Part shown: positions 23,378 through 32,501 of the stretch, one piece after another
Layout of the letters: each line of letters starts with the position of its first letter
How positions within the stretch are numbered: the first letter of the stretch is position 1
IMG/VR virus record: IMGVR_UViG_3300032322_000313
Location: 1-52,197 of that record
DNA length: 52,197 nt
Direction: 5' to 3' (one strand)
DNA from: a virus
The notes under the pieces: generated by a model
Databases searched by the model: none
The model's input: the letters and a program-made list of their open reading frames with translations, nothing else
What the model was told of the DNA's origin: nothing
Translations under genes and position numbers: made by a program

Positions 23378-24208
23378 TCAGGCTCCTCTCTCACTCAGGT
23401 AATCGTTGTATAGGGCAGGGTTGTCGATTGCTACCTGAGCCATTGCCTGCTCCACGGTCGCGGCCTTACCCTCGGCTACCGCTGCCTTAGCCAAGGAAGT
23501 CATCTTGTTGATCGCGTCACCCGCAGGAACAAAGCCCTTGCCGACCTCCGTGAAGATGTCAGCCGACTCGTTCTGCGCGTCCGCCGAGGCGAGAGCATCC
23601 TCAACGCTCTTCGCAAGATCGGCGTCGATAGCCGCGAGACGGCGGAGCGCAGGCCCAACCTTCTCCGGGTCGAGCGTGAGGTGCTTGAAGGTGTCGCGTG
23701 CCTTGACGATGGCGTCGGCGTCAGCGCGATCCTCCCGCTCCTTCGCGAGAGCATTCTCAGCCTCGGCCTTCGCCTTAGCCAACTGCTCCATAGCCTTGCG
23801 GATCGGCTCAGGTGCGGACTTCGCGAGAGCAACGACATCGTCGGCTGCCTCCTCCATCGGCATCTCATCCTCAGAACCCTCAAGTTCCGAGATGCGAGCC
23901 TCCAACTCAGCGATACGCGCCTGCGCCATCGCCAGTTCCTCTTCCATCTGCTTCGACTCGTAGTCCATGCCGTCCATCTTCTCCTCATCGACGGCAAGAG
24001 TTACGTCATCGTCAGCAGCCGTGACCTCTGTGGCCTCATCCGACATGCTCTCTCCTAACGGTTCGGGCAGAGCGGCGAGCACATCTGCCACAGATTCAGT
24101 ATTTGACGCCTTGATGACGAGCCAGCCCTCATGCAAGTGCGCCGGATGGTCAACACCAGACGTTTCCTCAATGACCAGTTCGGTCATCTTGGGGGCTTTG
24201 CGCGCCAA
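23378..24208 (-). CDS. Scaffolding protein with short XkdF-like N-terminus
   Basis: The 276-residue acidic protein has an N-terminal strand segment (TELVIEETSGVDHPAHLH, like the start of XkdF proteins). A long coiled coil follows (Glu/Ala/Lys-rich, about residues 75-190), then a helical C-terminus that probably binds the capsid. Together these indicate a scaffold made and removed during prohead assembly. Confidence 0.78.
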   Translation of the reverse strand: MARKAPKMTELVIEETSGVDHPAHLHEGWLVIKASNTESVADVLAALPEPLGESMSDEATEVTAADDDVTLAVDEEKMDGMDYESKQMEEELAMAQARIAELEARISELEGSEDEMPMEEAADDVVALAKSAPEPIRKAMEQLAKAKAEAENALAKEREDRADADAIVKARDTFKHLTLDPEKVGPALRRLAAIDADLAKSVEDALASADAQNESADIFTEVGKGFVPAGDAINKMTSLAKAAVAEGKAATVEQAMAQVAIDNPALYNDYLSERGA

Positions 24209-24265
24209 ACCGCACCTCCTACATCAACGTTTATGATACAGCAGAATGTTAGACCCGTGAGAGCG

Positions 24266-25198
24266 TCATTCCTTCATGCAGTCAACAATGTCCATGAGGC
24301 CAAAACGTGAACGCCAACCGAGTTCATTACGAATGCGGCTGACGTTAGCGACTGTTGATGCGGCGTCGCCTGGTCGCCTCGGTCGCAGAATTGGTGTAAT
24401 CGGTTGGCCGATGGCGGAACCGCACGCGTTAATGATCTCGCGCACGCTTGTCCCATGCCCGGTCCCAATGTTGTAAACGTTATGGCGTAGTTGCTCTATG
24501 TTCACCGCGACTAACGCGTGAGCGTCAGCGATATCCGAAACATGTACATAATCCCGTACAGGTGTGCCGTCAGGTGTCGGGTAATCATCGCCAAATATCT
24601 CTGGTGTTACGCCATCGCGTAGGGCTCGCGTCAATCGAGGGAACAGGTTGTCACGTGAATCGTCACGCAGTTGCGGTTCAGCGGCTCCCGCAACATTAAA
24701 GTAACGCAGTACCGCTGCTTTGCAGTCGTAAACCTTGGCGAAGTCAAGGATGCAGCGTTCCGCCATGAGTTTGCTTGCCGCATACGGTGATAGCGGCAAC
24801 GTTGTTGATTCCTCGTCGATGGGGCTAAGCCGCTCCGCGTATAGGGATGCGGTGCTAGAGAGGATAATGCGTCGCACATTTCTGTAACGCATCGCGCGTA
24901 GGATACTGAGGGTGCCGGAAACGTTTGTGTCGTAATACGCCAGCGGGTTATCGACCGATTCCGCGACACTCTTTCTTCCCGCCAGGTGGATTACGCCATC
25001 AATGTCGGTCATCGCGTCAAGGATCGCGTCACCATCAAGTATGTCGCCGTGCACAAATGCGACCCCGGCTGGGATTCGTGATCGAACGCCTGTCGATAGG
25101 TCGTCAATGACGACTGGTGTTTCTCCGGCAGCGAGCAGAGCGCGGATAACGTGTGAACCTATGTATCCCGCACCGCCAGTAACAAGCCACCGGGACAT
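24266..25198 (-). CDS. galE: UDP-glucose/UDP-galactose 4-epimerase
   Basis: This full-length 310-residue GalE has WLVTGGAGYIGSH (NAD binding), VIHLAGRKSVAESV, SSTASLY, catalytic Tyr-Lys in YAASKLMAE, LRYFNVAGA and FGDDYPTPDGTPVRDYVHV. It interconverts UDP-glucose and UDP-galactose. It is inserted inside the head-assembly cluster between a small head protein and the scaffold, so its sugar may decorate virion proteins or serve the DNA-glycosylating enzyme. Confidence 0.93.
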   Translation of the reverse strand: MSRWLVTGGAGYIGSHVIRALLAAGETPVVIDDLSTGVRSRIPAGVAFVHGDILDGDAILDAMTDIDGVIHLAGRKSVAESVDNPLAYYDTNVSGTLSILRAMRYRNVRRIILSSTASLYAERLSPIDEESTTLPLSPYAASKLMAERCILDFAKVYDCKAAVLRYFNVAGAAEPQLRDDSRDNLFPRLTRALRDGVTPEIFGDDYPTPDGTPVRDYVHVSDIADAHALVAVNIEQLRHNVYNIGTGHGTSVREIINACGSAIGQPITPILRPRRPGDAASTVANVSRIRNELGWRSRFGLMDIVDCMKE

Positions 25199-25401
25199 TA
25201 ATCCTCTTCGAAGATTGTTCCGCGCGTAATCGTTGATGCTACGCGGTCAGCATCGAACGCGACTGATGCGCTGGTCTTGGGTGTGCCGAGTCGGACCGTG
25301 ATGTTGTCCTGATCTGTTACTGCGGTTACTCGGGCGTGGCGAATACGGCCTGCGTCCGTTTCGACAGGAACGTAGGTGCCCGGTCTGATGATCTTCGCCA
25401 T
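25198..25401 (-). CDS. Small beta-rich protein, 67 aa
   Basis: The sequence alternates strands (YVPVETDAGRIRHARVTAVT, ITVRLG) like small SH3-type barrels, and its TAA overlaps the galE ATG. No family identified. It lies in the head module, so a minor head protein is possible. Confidence 0.65.
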   Translation of the reverse strand: MAKIIRPGTYVPVETDAGRIRHARVTAVTDQDNITVRLGTPKTSASVAFDADRVASTITRGTIFEED

Positions 25402-25410
25402 GCGTCTATG

Positions 25411-26652
25411 TTAGAGGATGCCGAGAAGTTGCAGAACTTCCATATCATCATCTTCACGGATACGGGCAAGACCATTACATGATCCAAGCGATCGGATCTG
25501 GTCAGTTACATCGCCGCGATATCCGACTGTGCCAGCGGCTTGTGCAACTGATCGTGTAAGGCCGTCAATGAATCCGTTAACGTCAATGATTGCGGTTGTG
25601 TCGCCTGAGAAAGACCACGCGTAGCCGCCACTTGCAGGCAAATCCGATGGCGCTGGTGGCGATACCGGAGTGATACCGCCCGTGCTACCGCTTGTGCCAC
25701 CACTCGCGCCTGTAAACGAGGGCGATCCGGTGATATTCCCACTAGATAGCGACGTTCCCACAACGAACCCGATGAAGTTATCGGTAGATGCGGTGCCCGT
25801 AACTACACCTGCGCTGCCGTTAACGCCTGTGATCGTGCCGCTGACGCCCGGTGTGCCTACCGCTGCGCTCTGTGTAGCCGTGTTACCTGTAACGCTGCCT
25901 TTGTAGCCTGCTGATCCGGTGACTGATGCTGCCGCCGTGTTAGCGTTTCCGATAACACCCGTGAGGGAAGGGCTACCTGTGACCGTTCCGATGACCTGTG
26001 TTGTTGCCTGAATAATCCCGGCGCTTCCCTCAGACCCCGCAACCGTCCCGCTGCCTGCGCCCGCGCCTGTAACCGATCCTGTGAGCGCGGGTGATCCTGT
26101 TGCCGTGCCTGCCGCCGACGATGAACCGCCTGTAAGCCCCGTGAAGCCCACGGAACCAGCGACTACCCCAATACCCTGAGCCGCACCCGTTACCGCCCCT
26201 GCGAGTCCCGCAGACCCGCCAGCCGCGCCCTGTGCAGCAACCGTGCCGGTGATTGTGCCATTTAGCGCAGGCAAACCGCCGACACTTCCGTCGCTGACCG
26301 CGACCGCCGACACAACCCCCGCGAACCCGGCAACCGCCGACAACGAACCAGCAGTAGAGACAGACCCCGATACCGAACCCGCGTAACCGACTTCACCCGT
26401 GATCGGATCGCTGTTAATCTGCGTGCCTACACCAGTCGGCCCAACATCCGGTCCCTTAACGGCAACGACACGACTGCTGCCCCAACTGCTTTCACCGATA
26501 ACGAACCCGTGACCGAAACCCGCCAGTTGATCATCGTCCAACTCTCCACGCAGAGAATCACCCAACGTGAAGTACGGAGAAACGAAACCAAGTTCGTGAA
26601 CGTTAAGCAGACCGCGATAATCGCTGTCTAGCGTGAACCGTGCAGGCATCAC
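25411..26652 (-). CDS. Gly/Ser/Thr/Val-repeat virion protein, 413 aa
   Basis: After a 75-residue N-terminal region, about 250 residues consist of imperfect repeats of roughly 20-25 residues. The theme is GSVTG or GTITG, a short variable part, then GSxGxxGxV, as in GSAGYKGSVTG and GTPGVSGTITG. Such strand-turn repeats suggest a beta-solenoid or fibrous stalk. The last 80 residues are non-repetitive. Probably a head fibre or tail-associated fibre. Confidence 0.75.
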   Translation of the reverse strand: MMPARFTLDSDYRGLLNVHELGFVSPYFTLGDSLRGELDDDQLAGFGHGFVIGESSWGSSRVVAVKGPDVGPTGVGTQINSDPITGEVGYAGSVSGSVSTAGSLSAVAGFAGVVSAVAVSDGSVGGLPALNGTITGTVAAQGAAGGSAGLAGAVTGAAQGIGVVAGSVGFTGLTGGSSSAAGTATGSPALTGSVTGAGAGSGTVAGSEGSAGIIQATTQVIGTVTGSPSLTGVIGNANTAAASVTGSAGYKGSVTGNTATQSAAVGTPGVSGTITGVNGSAGVVTGTASTDNFIGFVVGTSLSSGNITGSPSFTGASGGTSGSTGGITPVSPPAPSDLPASGGYAWSFSGDTTAIIDVNGFIDGLTRSVAQAAGTVGYRGDVTDQIRSLGSCNGLARIREDDDMEVLQLLGIL

Positions 26653-26664
26653 CCGCGCCTAGCG

Positions 26665-27021
26665 TCAGGTGATGGATTCGGTGATCAGGTTAGCACCGAT
26701 CGTGTAAGTACCTGGCGTGGCGAACGTTTGCGACGTATCCAACTGGCGCGACCCATAGAACGTGCCGGAAGTGGACGCCGACCAGTAGCCCAGATGGGTA
26801 ATCGTCGTGGAACCCGGAACATCAAACACAACCTGCGCATTATTCTGTAGCGATCCACTAGCGGCAGTAGCCCACGACACGGCCTCACGAGTGTACGGCG
26901 ACGCCGACACCTCACTCGCGCCATTCGTCGAAGGGTCAGCAGTATGCAGAGACACGAACGCTACCGAGCCTGCGAACCCATTAAGCATTAGGTTCTTGCC
27001 CGCATCAACAAGACCAGCCAT
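26665..27021 (-). CDS. Phage structural protein, 118 aa
   Basis: KNLMLNGFAGSVAFVSLHTAD and ITHLGYWSASTSGTFYGSRQ match a small virion protein type found repeatedly in actinophage genomes, usually beside fibre genes. It lies directly upstream, in transcription, of the repeat protein and overlaps the protease gene by one base. Confidence 0.75.
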   Translation of the reverse strand: MAGLVDAGKNLMLNGFAGSVAFVSLHTADPSTNGASEVSASPYTREAVSWATAASGSLQNNAQVVFDVPGSTTITHLGYWSASTSGTFYGSRQLDTSQTFATPGTYTIGANLITESIT

Positions 27022-29111
27022 TACTCATCCTCTTCGATAATGCGAGCGATGTTGCCATGCTCGTCCCGTTCGATTCTACGAACCTTAGCCTTACCCGGCT
27101 CAGGCATGACAACGTTAACGACAGGCTGAGATTGTCTCATCGCCTCCGCAACCGCATCAGCAATCGACTTCGCTAGAGAGGGCTCCTGCGAAAGTTCGAT
27201 ACCGTCGCGTGCAGCCTCCTCAGGCAGATCGGCAAGCACTCGGTCAGAGAAACCGCCGATGCTGTAACCGCGCAGTTCACCGTTAAGGATTTGCCGCCAC
27301 GGACCCTCATCCCAAATAACGCCAAGGAATACGGTGCCCTTCGGGTAAGTGATCTTTCCAATCGACTCCCCCTTGCCGTTAAGCATATCCACGGTCCACG
27401 GCTGCGGCATCGTCATAACCTCGACCCACTCGCCTGCACGAACCGTGCGATCGTGCTGCAAGTAGATAGTGCGGTCGCCAGACTGCACCCACTTCCACAC
27501 CGCCTGCTGCAACTCTTCGCTATCAGTCCATTCGCCATGCGCGTCCATAAAATCAGGCACGTACAGGGGTCCGAGTGTGAAACGGCTCGCAGCCTGCTTA
27601 CGAAGGAAACGGTCGTCACGCGAGAGCGCCTTCGTCGTTTCCTTAACCTGCTCCTCGGGAATGATCCAGAGTTTGCACGCGCCCTCAGGCTCAACGGCTT
27701 GCGTCAGGATCTCGCAACCGCCACCGCCCTCAAAGAACACACAGTTAGCGCACTTGATACCAGACTCAGCGAACAGGTTATCTGCTGCGGGAATGTAGTG
27801 CGCGCCGGACCCGCTGATGCCGCCATCCCACGGCCCAAACATTTCAGCGATCCACTCGTACTTCTCGTACATCATCTTTTGGCGCGGCGTCAACACAACG
27901 TCAGGGTCATACTGCTTCTCGTCCGTGATACGACCCATGATGCCTTCGACCCAGGACACGGCAGGGTCGCCACCCCATGCATCCCAAGCCACACGCCCCG
28001 GTGACGGAAACCCATCCTCGCCAGCGTTAAAGCCCTCAGCCTGCGAATCGTTACGGTGCCGAGCAAGATACGAGTTTATGCGACGGATCGTGGTTTCGCT
28101 AACGGCATCGCCACGCGCCAACTGTGCGGCACGCGCACGCCCAACATCTGTGAAACCAGACCCAGCATGACCTTCAGCGATCCAGTCAAGGGCACGCTGC
28201 GCCGCCTCCTGCACACCCTTCGGCGGCACAAAGGTCTCTTCCTTCAGTACCTCAGGGATCTCGGCGTCAGCCTCATGGACGGTCCGCCATGCAGCAAGGA
28301 TCTTGCGGCGCACCGCAGGAAGGTCCGCAGCCGGAATCTCCACACGATTCCCCCGGAACCCACCCGGTCCCAGCGCAGCAAGCGCACGACCCACCTGAGC
28401 AGCGGTTACCTTCTCTTCCAGCGAGTCCCATAGTCTCAACTTCCAAGTAGACGGGCGCTCAGGGTCTGGAACATAGGCAAAGGCTTCGGCAGGAAAGTCC
28501 TCGTCATCCTCACGCTTCGTCGCCTGCTTCGAAAGAGGCTCGATCGAAGTGAGCGTAGACATCTTGTGACCGACAAGAGTTTCCGTTCCTTTCCACCCAT
28601 CAGCGAATTCACGCCAAATACGAATAAGCACCGCTGGATCATCCGGCTCAGCGTTAATCTCGAAACTGCTGCCAGGGATACCCAGCACACCCTCACGCAT
28701 GATGTGTTCGATCTGACCTCGCGCGCGACCACCTGACGAGTTCCACGAAACGAACGAGCCTTCGCGCAACGCTGCACGGAAGATGTGGATTTGGCGCAGC
28801 CGTTCCTCAGCCTGCTCCACCGACGGGTAACAACCAAACGAACGCGACCCGTCCTCGGAATACACGCAGTATTCACCGGACTCTTCACGGATTACCTTGC
28901 TGACCGCTTCGATAGGCAACTTGTGGATCTGTCCAGCCTGCGCGACAATAACGTAACCATCTCCGAGGATTGCAGCCTCACGGTCGGGGTATGGGAGTCC
29001 GCGCAACTCTGCGAGGCGGTATGCGGCTAGGACACCTGAGGCGTCGTCGCGTTCCGCGACCATGCGTAGTTGGTCATCGGTCAACGCGTTAATGCGGTCA
29101 AGGAGATCCAT
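27021..29111 (-). CDS. XkdF-like prohead protease, multidomain, 696 aa
   Basis: The C-terminal part (DMLNGKGESIGKITYPKGTV, WRQILNGELRGYSIGGFS) is the XkdF-type phage protease domain. Ahead of it is a four-cysteine segment (CANC, GGCEIL, GACKLW) resembling a small Fe-S-type domain. The N-terminal third includes a DUF2945/Tudor-like piece (VSWNSSGGRARGQIEHIMR). A middle domain (ISETTIRR-like helices, then DFP/AWDAWGGDPA) is common in such proteins. Likely cleaves scaffold and capsid during maturation. Confidence 0.82.
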   Translation of the reverse strand: MDLLDRINALTDDQLRMVAERDDASGVLAAYRLAELRGLPYPDREAAILGDGYVIVAQAGQIHKLPIEAVSKVIREESGEYCVYSEDGSRSFGCYPSVEQAEERLRQIHIFRAALREGSFVSWNSSGGRARGQIEHIMREGVLGIPGSSFEINAEPDDPAVLIRIWREFADGWKGTETLVGHKMSTLTSIEPLSKQATKREDDEDFPAEAFAYVPDPERPSTWKLRLWDSLEEKVTAAQVGRALAALGPGGFRGNRVEIPAADLPAVRRKILAAWRTVHEADAEIPEVLKEETFVPPKGVQEAAQRALDWIAEGHAGSGFTDVGRARAAQLARGDAVSETTIRRINSYLARHRNDSQAEGFNAGEDGFPSPGRVAWDAWGGDPAVSWVEGIMGRITDEKQYDPDVVLTPRQKMMYEKYEWIAEMFGPWDGGISGSGAHYIPAADNLFAESGIKCANCVFFEGGGGCEILTQAVEPEGACKLWIIPEEQVKETTKALSRDDRFLRKQAASRFTLGPLYVPDFMDAHGEWTDSEELQQAVWKWVQSGDRTIYLQHDRTVRAGEWVEVMTMPQPWTVDMLNGKGESIGKITYPKGTVFLGVIWDEGPWRQILNGELRGYSIGGFSDRVLADLPEEAARDGIELSQEPSLAKSIADAVAEAMRQSQPVVNVVMPEPGKAKVRRIERDEHGNIARIIEEDE

Positions 29112-29129
29112 AACACACCATTCTAGTTG

Positions 29130-29201
29130 TTAAGTCATACTGCGGAGAAGTTCAAGAGCCTCCTCCGGTGGGATAACCTTCCCCTTTAGTTCGTCCTTCA
29201 T
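29130..29201 (-). CDS. Very small protein, 23 aa
   Basis: The ATG overlaps the stop of the MuF gene (ATGA). The peptide is charged and helical (DELKGKVIPPEEALELLRSM), and it fills the otherwise empty gap before the protease gene. Coupling is the only support. Confidence 0.4.
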   Translation of the reverse strand: MKDELKGKVIPPEEALELLRSMT

Positions 29202-30835
29202 CCGATCAGCAAGAGACGCACTAGCCACCGACCCGCCTCCGTCCGTGTTGGCTTATCAAGAACGATAAAGGACGCGCCCTTATCCAGAAGTATCTCGTAC
29301 TCGCGTGTTCCCGAATATGTTACCGCGTCAACGTTTAGTGCCCTGCTGTATTTGGGCACCAGAATCTCAAAGTCAACATCGCCACTAATGCCGCCGAGCC
29401 TGATCTGGTCAAGCGACTGCATCGTTGTCGCCATGTAGCCGTCTGACTGGAATACCGCTCCCGGCTCAGCCTCGATGAGTTCACGAATGGACTGGTATTG
29501 GCTGCTCGTGGTGCGCTGCACAACAATGTCATCGTAACGGTTCGGTGACATATTGAACGCTTCATCCATCTTGTCCACAAACTCTGAAACGGTCATGCGT
29601 GACTGCCGCAGTTCGTCGGACATACTGCCGTCACCCGACAAAGCACGGTTAATGGTTCGGTAGTCATCTGAGCCCCACGCCATGGCAGCGTCAAGCGGGT
29701 CGCGCATATCTTGATCTACGAGGTCTTCCCAATCACGCACCTGTGCTTGGTAATCGTCGATGTACGCCTGCTTGCCGGTCTTTGCCTGAGCGAAGCGAGT
29801 CTGCACATCTTCCGGCGTGAAGTTACGAGTGCCTAGCGAATCTCGTAGCGATTGCGGGAACGGATCCTGCGTAACGGGTGCTGGTTGCGGTGACAGCAGC
29901 CGCTCCAACTCTGCGTCCAACTCAGCGTCAGTCATCTGCTGGATATCCTTTGGAATCTCATCCACAAGCAGAACATCGCAACGACAGTTCGGGTGCGCTG
30001 GCGGCTCACCGATAGCGAACTGCTCCTTGATTCCAATGCGTGTGCCGTTAAACGGTGCACAAATTTCGCAGGCGTCAGCCTCAGCGATCCATTCCTTCTT
30101 CGCGGTAGGGCTGATCCATCCCCCTGCGAGCCCTTGATTCCATGCTTGCTGCCTGCCCTCGCTATTGGCGCGCATGATCTCTGTACGTGCAATCGTCGTC
30201 GCGCGGTAACGGTGAATCTGCTTCTGATACCTGTCTGTTGCGGATTGCGCCCTACGGGTAGCGTCGGTCATCGACATACCGCCGCTAATGTTCGCTGCTA
30301 GCGTGCGGTTGTAGAAGTTATCCACCCACCCAGCCTGCGTGGTCGTCAACCCGATACCGTTACGGATCTGTCGTGCAACCTCGGTCGGTGACAAACCAGA
30401 CGCTTGCGCTTGCGAAACGATATCCCGCACCATCGTCCGCTGCCCATCCATAACCTCAACGATCAGCGACCCAGCCTGACTCTGCGCCCATGCAGCAGAC
30501 TCCGGGCGCGAGCGGTCGAACGAGAACGCTAACGTAGCCTTCTGAATCGCAGGCAACTTAACCCGCGACCCGGCATCAAGCAGTTCACCGTACAACTCCT
30601 GCTGCAACCCGACCTGCGCATCCAACCAAGGATCAACCGGGATCATGTTAATAACGTGATTCACGCTGCGGTGCGCCACCGCGTCAGCAAGCCGCATCAT
30701 CGTGCGGTCAACGTCATTACGCAACTGCTGCATCGCCGCATCCATTAAACGGATAACGCGACGCTCGCTTGCGGTCAACTCACCTTGTGGCTTCAACGCA
30801 GGCGATTGTCTACGCGCCGCCTTAAACCGCAGCAT
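29198..30835 (-). CDS. MuF head morphogenesis protein fused to ADP-ribosyltransferase
   Basis: This is a 545-residue protein. Residues 205-290 form the MuF domain (ATTIARTEIMRANSEGRQQ, then CEIC and NCRC cysteines and HPNC). A linker of about 100 residues leads to a C-terminal ADP-ribosyltransferase-like domain: Arg441 in IVVQRTTS, an STS-like GYMATT at 466-471, and an ExE pair at Glu512/Glu514 (REYEILLDKG). A protein of this kind can be packaged and injected to modify host targets. It follows the portal gene. Confidence 0.85.
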   Translation of the reverse strand: MLRFKAARRQSPALKPQGELTASERRVIRLMDAAMQQLRNDVDRTMMRLADAVAHRSVNHVINMIPVDPWLDAQVGLQQELYGELLDAGSRVKLPAIQKATLAFSFDRSRPESAAWAQSQAGSLIVEVMDGQRTMVRDIVSQAQASGLSPTEVARQIRNGIGLTTTQAGWVDNFYNRTLAANISGGMSMTDATRRAQSATDRYQKQIHRYRATTIARTEIMRANSEGRQQAWNQGLAGGWISPTAKKEWIAEADACEICAPFNGTRIGIKEQFAIGEPPAHPNCRCDVLLVDEIPKDIQQMTDAELDAELERLLSPQPAPVTQDPFPQSLRDSLGTRNFTPEDVQTRFAQAKTGKQAYIDDYQAQVRDWEDLVDQDMRDPLDAAMAWGSDDYRTINRALSGDGSMSDELRQSRMTVSEFVDKMDEAFNMSPNRYDDIVVQRTTSSQYQSIRELIEAEPGAVFQSDGYMATTMQSLDQIRLGGISGDVDFEILVPKYSRALNVDAVTYSGTREYEILLDKGASFIVLDKPTRTEAGRWLVRLLLIG

Positions 30836-32109
30836 CAGACCAGCGGTTCACTATCCGGCAGGTCACCCAGCGAACGCAGATGATCCTCCAACGCCGGGTC
30901 AGGCATGATCGCGCCAACGCCAACCAACTTGGAAACATAATCCGCGACCTGCCCAAGTTCCACGCTGGACACCTGACCGTAGGTGAGTTCCGGCATCTTG
31001 TCGGTCCGCATCGCGTTTAGTTTCAGCAGGCGCGGGATCGCGTACTGGTTAACAACCTCCGCGATTGTCTTTGCGATCGAATCAACCGCCAGCGTCCACA
31101 AATCCACCTTAGCGGTACCCAGCGCAAACGAACCAACACGATCCGAGCCGAGCAGTAGGAAGTCTGAGAGCAGGGACATAGCGATCCGCTGGTCGTAACG
31201 TTGGATCACTGCACCCGTATCGAACTGGCGCGCACCACTAGCCGACAGCAACGTCAAATCAAACACTCGATTGCCCTGGTCGTCGTATGCGGCAGGGAAC
31301 ACGATGCCTTCCTGCTCGTTCCGCTTAACGTTCTGCACAATCTCGGTAACGGTTTGCAGTACGGCTTTCTGTGCAGGGTTAGCGGTGTTCATCAGGTACT
31401 CAGGCGGCACGTACGCCATCGGCAAGCCAGCGAGGTCACGTTCGATACCTACGGCTTCGATCTCTTCGATGCGGCGCTTGTAGAACCAAGGACGGTATGC
31501 GTTACGCAGGAGTGAGTAGCCCTCAGGGTTGTTGCGGTTCGTTGTGGTGCGGAACAGCAGAGCCTTCTCAATCGGGATCCTGTGCAGACCGCCACCGCTG
31601 GGATCCATCTGGATCATGCCCTGGATGCCGCCGCGCTCATCAAGCATCCACTCCTGAAGAGTCTCTTGTGCGCGCACGGGCCACTTACGCCAACCAATAC
31701 GGTGATCCTTGAAACGCGAGTTAGTCTTAGCATCATTCGTCATGCCACCACGGATCTTGTACACGATCTCGTGAAACGACCAACCGTAAACGAGCATTGA
31801 CAGAATGTTCTGCAACGTGGCATCCCACGAATCGGACATATCATCCAGGCATTCCTGCACGAATGTCGCGGTGCGCTCGTCGTCGCCCTCCACCTTCCAT
31901 TCAAGGCGGGTAATAACCTTGTCGATCGCGTACAGCATCGCGCCGATAACGGGATCGTTGTCCCGCATCTCGCGGTAAACCTTGAATCCCTTAACGCCCT
32001 GAAGGTTCGGCAGAAACTCTTCGTTAATAATGCCACCGGAGCGGCGAAGTCCTGAGGACCCTAGTTCAATGAACTCGTCCCGACCCGAACCTGACTCATC
32101 GTTTGGCAT
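30835..32109 (-). CDS. Portal protein (Mu gp29/DUF935-like)
   Basis: This 424-residue protein has DNDPVIGAMLYAIDKVITRL and WSFHEIVYK in the N-terminal half and RPWFYKRRIEEIEAVGIERDLAG and FLLLGSDRVGSFALGTAK in the second half, all typical of DUF935 portals. It forms the ring through which DNA is packed and is followed by MuF, as usual. Its ATG overlaps the end of the small upstream gene. Confidence 0.92.
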   Translation of the reverse strand: MPNDESGSGRDEFIELGSSGLRRSGGIINEEFLPNLQGVKGFKVYREMRDNDPVIGAMLYAIDKVITRLEWKVEGDDERTATFVQECLDDMSDSWDATLQNILSMLVYGWSFHEIVYKIRGGMTNDAKTNSRFKDHRIGWRKWPVRAQETLQEWMLDERGGIQGMIQMDPSGGGLHRIPIEKALLFRTTTNRNNPEGYSLLRNAYRPWFYKRRIEEIEAVGIERDLAGLPMAYVPPEYLMNTANPAQKAVLQTVTEIVQNVKRNEQEGIVFPAAYDDQGNRVFDLTLLSASGARQFDTGAVIQRYDQRIAMSLLSDFLLLGSDRVGSFALGTAKVDLWTLAVDSIAKTIAEVVNQYAIPRLLKLNAMRTDKMPELTYGQVSSVELGQVADYVSKLVGVGAIMPDPALEDHLRSLGDLPDSEPLV

Positions 32110-32242
32110 CTACGTTCATCCTCTGCGCCGTAAGAAAGATCGCCTGCGCCTCCGTGAAACCCGCCTCACGAAACGCCAAGAATAACTCGTGCAGAGACAC
32201 GGCAAATGTTCCCAGGGGCGTCAACGCGTGCTGCTGCTTCAT
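32096..32242 (-). CDS. Small helical protein, 48 aa
   Basis: The ATG at 32242 and a stop overlapping the portal start by 14 nt give a compact 48-residue helical protein (SLHELFLAFREAGFTEAQAI) with an amphipathic pattern. Small helical proteins of this look precede portals in many phages. Function unknown. Confidence 0.6.
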   Translation of the reverse strand: MKQQHALTPLGTFAVSLHELFLAFREAGFTEAQAIFLTAQRMNVDAKR

Positions 32243-32246
32243 CACG

Positions 32247-32501
32247 TTAGTTTACCGCGTCCCAAAGGGTATCTTGTGCAGCATCCACAACCCTGCCGTT
32301 ACGCCACAAGCGCCCCGCGACAACGCCGTCATACAAGGATCGGCGCGGCTTAACGAACGTGTCACATTCGGTGACGACTGTGCATCTGCGGCAATAGTCC
32401 AGCGCGTAGTGGACAAGTGGCCCATCGACAACATCGAACAACCCCGGGTCAGCGTTACGGCACGCGGCGTTCTCTGCGAGCAAGCCAATCCAGGCTTTCA
32501 T
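32247..32501 (-). CDS. WhiB-like Fe-S transcription regulator, 84 aa
   Basis: Four cysteines (residues 14, 37, 40, 46) are spaced as in WhiB proteins (AACRNADPGLFD, then CRRCTVVTEC), followed by GVVAGRLW in place of the usual GVWGG turn and a basic end. WhiB proteins bind a 4Fe-4S cluster and the host primary sigma factor; they occur only in Actinobacteria and their phages. It may redirect host transcription. The start overlaps the GP88-like gene stop by 4 nt. Confidence 0.88.
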   Translation of the reverse strand: MKAWIGLLAENAACRNADPGLFDVVDGPLVHYALDYCRRCTVVTECDTFVKPRRSLYDGVVAGRLWRNGRVVDAAQDTLWDAVN

